From Pseudomonadota bacterium (GTDB lineage Bacteria > Pseudomonadota > Gammaproteobacteria > Xanthomonadales > Xanthomonadaceae), in the NCBI GenBank assembly GCA_023393895.1, contig JAEXBT010000184.1:1-11635 (forward strand): a DNA stretch of 11,635 bases, written 5' to 3'. Each line of letters begins with the position of its first letter. Position 1 is the stretch's first letter. Below, piece by piece: positions 7,114 to 11,635 of the stretch. The notes beneath the pieces are model-generated. The model ran no database searches and was not told the DNA's origin. It worked only from the letters and a program-made list of their open reading frames with translations. Position numbers and translations under genes: made by a program.

Positions 7114-7997
7114 ACACTTCGCGCAGGATCCTGTCGCTCACCGCACTGGCCCTGGTGATGTCCAGCGTTGCCGCCTGTCGCCAGGGCGATGCACCCGCGC
7201 AGGCACGTGCCTCGCCGGCATCCGGGGTGACGCAGGCGCCGCGACAGGAGCAGGGGGCGCAGGAAGGCTACCAGCCGGAAGTGGGGCAGGCGGGCAAGGA
7301 CGTGGTCTGGGTGCCGACGCCACAACCCGTCGTTGACCGGATGCTCGACATGGCAAAACTCACGCCCGAGGACCGGCTCGTGGACCTGGGCTCAGGGGAC
7401 GGGGTCACCGTCATCACCGCGGCCCGGCGCGGCGCCATGGCGCGCGGCATCGAGTACAACCAGGACCTGGTCGCGCTGGCCATGCAGCGTGCGCGCGACG
7501 CCGGCGTTTCCGATCGCGCGCGGTTCCAGCAGGCGGACATCTTCAAGACCGATTTCTCCGACGCCACCGTCGTCACCCTGTTCCTGCTGCCCGAACTCAA
7601 CCGCCGCCTGCGACCCACGCTGCTGGACATGAAGCCGGGCACGCGGGTGGTGTCCAACTCCTTCGACATGGGCGAATGGCAGGCCGACGAGATCGACGAA
7701 GTCAAGCAGGACTGCTCGAGCTACTGCACCGCGATGCTCTGGGTGGTGCCGGCCAAGGTCGGAGGGCGCTGGTTGCTGGACGATGGCCGTGAACTGCAGC
7801 TGTCGCAGACCTTCCAGATGCTAGAGGGCACCCTGGGGCGGGGCGATGCCGCACGCAGCATCAGCGGGCGGATGCGCGGCAGCGAGATCAGCTTCCGGAT
7901 CGGCGACGATGAGTACACGGGGACGGTCGATGGCGAGCGCATCTCGGGGACCGTCAACGGGTCCACGCCATGGCGCGCCACCCGGCAATCGGGCTGA
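7110..7997 (+). CDS. Lipoprotein with a SAM-dependent methyltransferase domain and a beta-rich C-terminal domain
   Basis: This 295-residue protein belongs to a recurring proteobacterial family of exported class I methyltransferases whose substrate I do not know. Residues 1-22 look like a lipoprotein signal peptide with lipobox VAAC (20-23); R24 after the cysteine fits outer-membrane sorting. A Gln/Ala/Pro-rich tether leads to VVWVPTPQPVVDRML (65-79), then SAM motif I DLGSGDG (92-98), the acidic E115 in GIEYN, and the family stretch FLLPELNRRLRPTLLDMKPG (158-177). The pattern resembles the FAM173-type lysine methyltransferases. C202 and C206 could form a disulfide. Residues from about 216 form a separate Gly-rich beta domain (ISG, YTG and ISG repeats). 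The ATG at 7110 has GGAG seven bases upstream and overlaps the permease stop. The location outside the cytoplasm is predicted, not shown. Confidence 0.82.
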   Translation: MNTSRRILSLTALALVMSSVAACRQGDAPAQARASPASGVTQAPRQEQGAQEGYQPEVGQAGKDVVWVPTPQPVVDRMLDMAKLTPEDRLVDLGSGDGVTVITAARRGAMARGIEYNQDLVALAMQRARDAGVSDRARFQQADIFKTDFSDATVVTLFLLPELNRRLRPTLLDMKPGTRVVSNSFDMGEWQADEIDEVKQDCSSYCTAMLWVVPAKVGGRWLLDDGRELQLSQTFQMLEGTLGRGDAARSISGRMRGSEISFRIGDDEYTGTVDGERISGTVNGSTPWRATRQSG

Positions 7998-8008
7998 AGT
8001 CAGCCGAT
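7988..8008. terminator. Palindrome containing both convergent stop codons
   Basis: The left arm ATCGGGCTGA (7988-7997) is complementary to TCAGCCGAT (8000-8008) apart from one unpaired G, with AG between. The TGA stops of the methyltransferase and psd genes are the inner ends of the arms. It forms a stable hairpin on either strand and could end transcription from both sides. There is no T run in either direction. Confidence 0.4.
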
Positions 8009-8845
8009 GCGCGTCGCCAGCCGCTGGCCCAGCCGCACCGGCCTTTCCGCCCGCAGCTCCGGGGCCAGTTCGGCCACGCCCTGCGGCAGCAGCACGATCA
8101 CCGTCGAGCCGTAATTGAAGCGTGCCATCTCGCCGAAACGCTGCAAGGTGATGCCGCGATCGCGCCAGTCCTTGCGGGTGATGCGGTCGCCGTAATCCGG
8201 GATTTCGACGCCGCTCCAGACCGTCTCCACGCCGGATACCAGCAGGGCCCCGACCATGACCTGCACCATCGGCCCGAAGTCGGTCTCGAAGTGGCAGACG
8301 AGCCGCTCGTTGCGCGCGAAAAGGCGCGGCACCGAGGCGACCGCATCGGTGCCGACCGAAAACAGTCGCCCGGGTACGTGCACGGTTTCGACCAGGCGTC
8401 CGCTCCATGGCATGTGCACGCGGTGGTAGTCGCGCGGCGACAGGTAGACGGTGGCGAACAGGCCATCAGCGTACGGCGCGGCATCGGCGGCATCGCCCAG
8501 CAGTTCCGCGGCCGTGAAAGACTGCCCCTTGGCCTGGAAGATGCGGCCCTGTTCGATCCTGCCGCACTGGCTGATGTGGCCGTCGGCGGGCATCAGCAGG
8601 GCACGCGGGTCGGCTTCCGGCACGCGCGCGCCCTCGCGCAAGGCACGGGTGAAGAATGCGTTGAAACTGGCATAGCCGCGTGGATCGGGATCGGCCGCCT
8701 CGGCCATGTCGACGCCGAACCTGTCGATCACGGTGTCGATGAGGCGGCGGCTGATTGCCGGGTTCTGCGAGTACGCCAGCCGCCGCGCCAGCGATGACAG
8801 CAGGCGATGCGGCAGGACGTAGGTGAGCGCGGTGACTGGACTCAC
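8000..8845 (-). CDS. psd: Phosphatidylserine decarboxylase proenzyme
   Basis: This membrane-associated enzyme makes phosphatidylethanolamine by removing CO2 from phosphatidylserine. The proenzyme cuts itself and turns the new N-terminal serine into a pyruvoyl group. The 281-residue protein has all three elements of the processing triad: D88 in MPADG (85-89), H144 in YHRVHMPW (140-147) and S247 in the cleavage motif FNYGST (243-248). Cleavage between G246 and S247 would give a long beta chain and a 35-residue alpha chain. The N-terminus ([24 protein letters not shown]) closely resembles Xanthomonas Psd. Translation starts at a GTG whose last two bases are shared with the SCO1 stop (GTGA), so it is probably coupled to that gene. 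Length is typical of the short gammaproteobacterial type. Confidence 0.96.
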   Translation of the reverse strand: MSPVTALTYVLPHRLLSSLARRLAYSQNPAISRRLIDTVIDRFGVDMAEAADPDPRGYASFNAFFTRALREGARVPEADPRALLMPADGHISQCGRIEQGRIFQAKGQSFTAAELLGDAADAAPYADGLFATVYLSPRDYHRVHMPWSGRLVETVHVPGRLFSVGTDAVASVPRLFARNERLVCHFETDFGPMVQVMVGALLVSGVETVWSGVEIPDYGDRITRKDWRDRGITLQRFGEMARFNYGSTVIVLLPQGVAELAPELRAERPVRLGQRLATRIG

Positions 8846-9483
8846 TGCATCGCATCCGTCAGCGCGATGAAGTCTGCGGCGATCTTCGCCGGCTCCAGCG
8901 GCGGCTGGATGACGCCGGCCATGTTGCCCTTCGGGTCGAGTACCGCCAGCGCGGCGGAGTGGTCGACCGCGTAGCGGTTGGGAATGTTGATGTCGTCCGG
9001 CGGACGCTTCATGAACACCAGCGACAGCCCGCGCGCGAAGGTCTGCAGGTCGGCGGCGTCGCCGGTCGCGGCGATCGTGTCCGGATGGAACGCATGCGCG
9101 TAGCGGCCGGTGATTTCCGGGGTGTCGCGTTCGGGGTCGACGGAGACGAACAGCACCCGCGGACGTTTCGCCGCCGGAATCGCCTCCCACTGCTTCTGCG
9201 CCGTCTTCAGCTGCGCCAGCGTGGTCGGGCAGATGTCCGGGCAATGGGTGAAGCCGATGAACACCAGCGTCCAGTGGCCCTGGATCGAGGCATTGGTCAG
9301 CGGCTGGCCGTCATGCCGCACCAGCTCGAAGGGCGGAATCTGGCGCGGCGTCTCGAAGCGCTGGAAGGCCTGCAGTGCCGGGCCCGCGGGCGCGGCGCGC
9401 TGCTGCGAGAAATGCCAGCCGGCCAGCAGTCCGGCGACCGCGGCGGCCACCGCAAGGATGATCAGGGTGGTGCGATTGAACAT
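8842..9483 (-). CDS. SCO1/SenC/PrrC-family copper protein, membrane-anchored
   Basis: SCO proteins bind copper in the periplasm and help build the CuA site of cytochrome c oxidase; some also act as thiol reductants. This 213-residue protein has one N-terminal membrane helix (about 6-25) serving as an uncleaved anchor, then a thioredoxin-like domain. The copper ligands are complete: C81 and C85 in [12 protein letters not shown] and H175 in [20 protein letters not shown] (113-123) and FMKRPPDD (157-164) are also family-typical. The ATG at 9483 is chosen because it places the hydrophobic anchor at the N-terminus; an open frame extends further upstream but runs into prmB. GGGA precedes the start. 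No oxidase genes are in view, so its partner lies elsewhere. It overlaps psd by four bases. Confidence 0.93.
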   Translation of the reverse strand: MFNRTTLIILAVAAAVAGLLAGWHFSQQRAAPAGPALQAFQRFETPRQIPPFELVRHDGQPLTNASIQGHWTLVFIGFTHCPDICPTTLAQLKTAQKQWEAIPAAKRPRVLFVSVDPERDTPEITGRYAHAFHPDTIAATGDAADLQTFARGLSLVFMKRPPDDINIPNRYAVDHSAALAVLDPKGNMAGVIQPPLEPAKIAADFIALTDAMQ

Positions 9484-9509
9484 GGCGGATCCCGCGCTGG
9501 ACTGCGGCC

Positions 9510-9515
9510 ATGATA
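9510..9515 (-). promoter_or_regulatory. Candidate -10 box for the SCO1-psd operon
   Basis: On the minus strand these bases read TATCAT, five of six matches to TATAAT, 26 bases before the ATG at 9483. No -35 match is seen at normal spacing. It lies back to back with a second -10-like element for prmB. Confidence 0.35.
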
Positions 9516-9527
9516 CCGGCCCGCGGC

Positions 9528-9533
9528 TATACT
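9528..9533 (+). promoter_or_regulatory. Candidate -10 box for the prmB-aroC operon
   Basis: TATACT matches TATAAT at five of six positions and stands out in GC-rich surroundings. It is 28 bases before the GTG start of prmB. No good -35 is visible. Together with the opposite element at 9510-9515 it makes the 78-base gap a likely divergent promoter. Confidence 0.4.
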
Positions 9534-9561
9534 CCCGGGCCATTCCGTCCGAGCCGACGCC

Positions 9562-10491
9562 GTGAACGCCGAAGCCGCGCGCGACCTGCGCACCCTGATC
9601 GATTTCATCCGTTACGGCGCGACTCGTTTCAACGCCGCCGGGCTGACCTTCGGCCACAGCTACGACAACGCGCTGGACGAGGCCACCCAGCTGGTCCTGC
9701 ACGCCCTGCACCTGCCGCACGACCTGTCGCCGGTGTACGGCGCATCCAGGCTGACCGAGGGCGAGAAGGACCAGATCCTGGCGCTGTTCGAACGCCGCAT
9801 CGCCGAGCGCATCCCGGCCGCCTACCTGACCGGCGAGGCCTGGTTCGCCGGCCTGTCATTCAAGTCCGATCCGCGCGCGCTGGTGCCGCGCTCGCCGATC
9901 GCCGAACTGATCGAGTCCGGTTTCGAGCCGTGGCTGGGGGGCCGCGAGGTGAATCGCGCGCTGGACATCTGCACCGGCTCGGGCTGCATCGCCATCGCCA
10001 TGGCCCATTACCACCCGGACTGGCGGGTGGACGGCGTGGACATCAGCGACGAGGCGCTGTCGCTGGCGGAGGAGAACAAGGCGCGACTGCTCTCCGGCAA
10101 CGTGCGCTTCCTGAAGTCCGACCTGATGGATGCGCTCACAGGCGAGAGATACGAACTCATCGTCACCAATCCGCCCTATGTGACCCACGCCGAGACCGAC
10201 GCGCTGCCACCCGAGTATGCGCACGAGCCCGAACTGGGCCTGCGCGCAGGCGATGATGGCCTGGACCTTGCACTGCGGATCCTGCGAGATGCGCCGGACC
10301 ACCTCACCGAAGATGGCCTGTTGATCTGCGAGGTGGGCGAGGCCGAGCATGCGCTCAGCGAGCTGCTGCCGGAACTGCCGCTGGCCTGGGTCGAGTTCAA
10401 GGTCGGGCAGATGGGCATCTTCGTCGCCGAGCGCGCGGATCTCGTCGCCCACCACGCCCGCATCGCCGAACTGGCCGCCGCGCGCGAATGA
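9562..10491 (+). CDS. prmB: Ribosomal protein L3 glutamine N5-methyltransferase PrmB
   Basis: PrmB uses SAM to methylate a glutamine of ribosomal protein L3 (Q150 in E. coli) during assembly of the large subunit. The 309-residue protein has an N-terminal helical domain, the PrmB-typical [11 protein letters not shown] (107-117), SAM motif [11 protein letters not shown] (135-144), and the substrate-glutamine motif NPPY (203-206). The RSPIAELI segment and the overall length separate it from the release-factor enzyme PrmC. The start is a GTG at 9562, giving a length one residue short of the E. coli protein (310); the upstream ribosome binding site is weak. The stop overlaps the aroC start (ATGA), an arrangement that fits translational coupling. 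Confidence 0.96.
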   Translation: MNAEAARDLRTLIDFIRYGATRFNAAGLTFGHSYDNALDEATQLVLHALHLPHDLSPVYGASRLTEGEKDQILALFERRIAERIPAAYLTGEAWFAGLSFKSDPRALVPRSPIAELIESGFEPWLGGREVNRALDICTGSGCIAIAMAHYHPDWRVDGVDISDEALSLAEENKARLLSGNVRFLKSDLMDALTGERYELIVTNPPYVTHAETDALPPEYAHEPELGLRAGDDGLDLALRILRDAPDHLTEDGLLICEVGEAEHALSELLPELPLAWVEFKVGQMGIFVAERADLVAHHARIAELAAARE

Positions 10492-11585
10492 ACAGCTTCG
10501 GCACGCTGCTGCGCGTGACGACTTTCGGCGAATCGCACGGGCCGGCGATCGGCTGCGTGGTGGATGGCTGTCCACCCGGCATCGCGCTGTCGCCCGAGGA
10601 TTTCAGCCGTGATCTCGAACGCCGCGCCACCGGCCGCTCACGGCATACCTCGCAGCGTCGGGAAGCCGACGAGGTCGAGATCCTCAGCGGCGTGTACGAG
10701 GGCCTGACCACCGGCACGCCGATCGCGCTGCTGATCCGCAATACCGATGCGCGGAGCCGCGATTACCGGGCGATCGCCTCGCAGTTCCGCCCCGGCCACG
10801 CCGATTACACCTACTGGCAGAAGTACGGCCTGCGCGATCCGCGCGGTGGTGGCCGCAGCAGCGCGCGGGAGACCACGATGCGCGTGGCCGCCGGCGTCAT
10901 CGCCCGGAAGTGGCTGGCCGAGCGCTTTGGCGTGCAGGTGCGCGGGCATCTGGCGCAGATCGGCGACATCGTGCCGCGCGCCCACGACTGGGCGGCAGTG
11001 GAAGACAACCCGTTCTTCTGGCCGGATGCCGCGCAGGTCGCCGAGCTTGAGGCCTTCATGGATGCCTTGCGCAAGTCCGGCGACTCGGTCGGTGCGAAGG
11101 TGGTCATCGAGGCGACCGGCCTGCCGCCGGGCTGGGGCGAGCCGGTGTACGGCAAGCTTTCCGCGGAGATCGGCGCGGCGATGCTCTCGATCAACGCAGC
11201 CAAGGGCGTGGAAATCGGTGATGGCTTCGAGGCCGTGGCGCAGTCCGGCAGCGGGCATCGCGACCTGATGCGTGCCGACGGCTTTGCCAGCAATCATGCC
11301 GGCGGCATCCTCGGCGGCATTTCCACGGGGCAGCCGATCCACGTCGCGGTCGCGTTCAAGCCGACCTCCAGCCTGCGCCTGCCGGCGCCGACGCTCGATG
11401 TCGAGGGCAATGAAGTCGAGATCGTCACCACCGGTCGCCATGACCCCTGCGTCGGCATCCGCGCCACGCCGATCTGCGAGGCGATGCTGGCGCTGGTGCT
11501 GATGAACCAAGCGCTGCGCCATCGCGCGCAATGCGGCGATGTCGGGCAGATGACGCCGCGCATCCCGGGGCAGGTGGATGGCTGA
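10488..11585 (+). CDS. aroC: Chorismate synthase
   Basis: AroC performs the last step of the shikimate pathway, converting 5-enolpyruvylshikimate-3-phosphate to chorismate with reduced FMN as a catalytic cofactor. The 365-residue protein carries the three family signatures: [18 protein letters not shown] (14-31), [15 protein letters not shown] with [11 protein letters not shown] (100-129), and [17 protein letters not shown] (317-333). The histidines H17 and H104 expected for proton transfer are present, as is [17 protein letters not shown] (268-284). It is complete and of normal length. Its ATG overlaps the prmB stop by four bases, and no separate ribosome binding site is seen, so expression probably depends on prmB translation. 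Its own stop overlaps the next start by eight bases. Confidence 0.97.
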   Translation: MNSFGTLLRVTTFGESHGPAIGCVVDGCPPGIALSPEDFSRDLERRATGRSRHTSQRREADEVEILSGVYEGLTTGTPIALLIRNTDARSRDYRAIASQFRPGHADYTYWQKYGLRDPRGGGRSSARETTMRVAAGVIARKWLAERFGVQVRGHLAQIGDIVPRAHDWAAVEDNPFFWPDAAQVAELEAFMDALRKSGDSVGAKVVIEATGLPPGWGEPVYGKLSAEIGAAMLSINAAKGVEIGDGFEAVAQSGSGHRDLMRADGFASNHAGGILGGISTGQPIHVAVAFKPTSSLRLPAPTLDVEGNEVEIVTTGRHDPCVGIRATPICEAMLALVLMNQALRHRAQCGDVGQMTPRIPGQVDG

Positions 11586-11635
11586 GCAGCGGCCCCGCGT
11601 CTGGGTATCGCAGCCTCTGTTCGACGATACAGTCG
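11578..11635 (+). CDS. Start of a probable D-2-hydroxyacid dehydrogenase gene, cut off by the window
   Basis: An ATG at 11578 lies inside the end of aroC and opens a frame to the window edge, 19 residues beginning [23 protein letters not shown] (11567-11570) lies seven bases upstream as a ribosome binding site. The short sequence resembles the N-terminus of NAD-dependent 2-hydroxyacid (glycerate/glyoxylate reductase type) dehydrogenases that I recall following aroC in Xanthomonas. With so few residues the family is a context-aided guess; that a gene starts here is more certain. Confidence 0.55.
   Translation, partial: MAEQRPRVWVSQPLFDDTV

Noticed and set aside
8846..9244. A longer psd reading frame extending upstream through the SCO1 gene
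   Set aside because: The added 133 residues are the out-of-frame translation of SCO1; known Psd proteins begin at the [15 protein letters not shown] segment, just after the GTG.
9484..9720. A 79-residue N-terminal extension of the SCO1 protein
   Set aside because: It would overlap prmB, lacks similarity to SCO proteins and would bury the membrane anchor that naturally begins at the ATG at 9483.

Overview
This window looks like ordinary chromosome from a high-GC gammaproteobacterium. The best guess is the Lysobacteraceae (Xanthomonadaceae). The reasons are strong GC bias at third codon positions and the close recognisable match of several proteins to their Xanthomonas relatives: phosphatidylserine decarboxylase, GreB with its [10 protein letters not shown] start, RimO, and prmB-aroC followed by a 2-hydroxyacid dehydrogenase. 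The taxonomy is inferred from sequence recall, not from a search. No RNA genes, insertion sequences, prophage genes or CRISPR arrays are visible.

Layout, left to right. (1) The 3' nine-tenths of rimO (ribosomal protein S12 methylthiotransferase), then a PfpI/YhbO-family DJ-1-like protein, both on the + strand. (2) A minus-strand pair, a HerA/YjgR-type ATPase followed by greB, which ends tail to tail with the PfpI-like gene. (3) A secreted lytic transglycosylase with a LysM domain, divergent from the ATPase gene across a short shared promoter region. (4) A 12-helix APC-type amino acid permease translationally coupled (ATGA) to a lipoprotein with a SAM-dependent methyltransferase fold. (5) A minus-strand pair, SCO1/SenC copper protein then psd (GTGA overlap), whose last stop faces the methyltransferase stop inside a palindrome. 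(6) Divergent from SCO1, a + strand run prmB - aroC - start of a 2-hydroxyacid dehydrogenase gene, each overlapping the next by 4 to 8 bases.

Most of the content is housekeeping: modification of ribosomal proteins (RimO on S12, PrmB on L3), rescue of stalled RNA polymerase (GreB), cell-wall turnover, phospholipid synthesis, cytochrome oxidase copper assembly and chorismate synthesis. The part that stands out is the permease-methyltransferase pair. A methyltransferase domain with complete SAM-binding motifs sits behind a lipoprotein signal, so it should lie outside the cytoplasm where SAM is made, and it carries an extra beta-rich C-terminal domain. It belongs to a recurring but, as far as I know, functionally unassigned family. 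I do not see a clearly novel multi-gene system.

The window is densely coded. No gap without a gene exceeds about 170 bases; the longest (5555-5724) holds two inverted repeats and a weak promoter-like element ahead of the permease gene.
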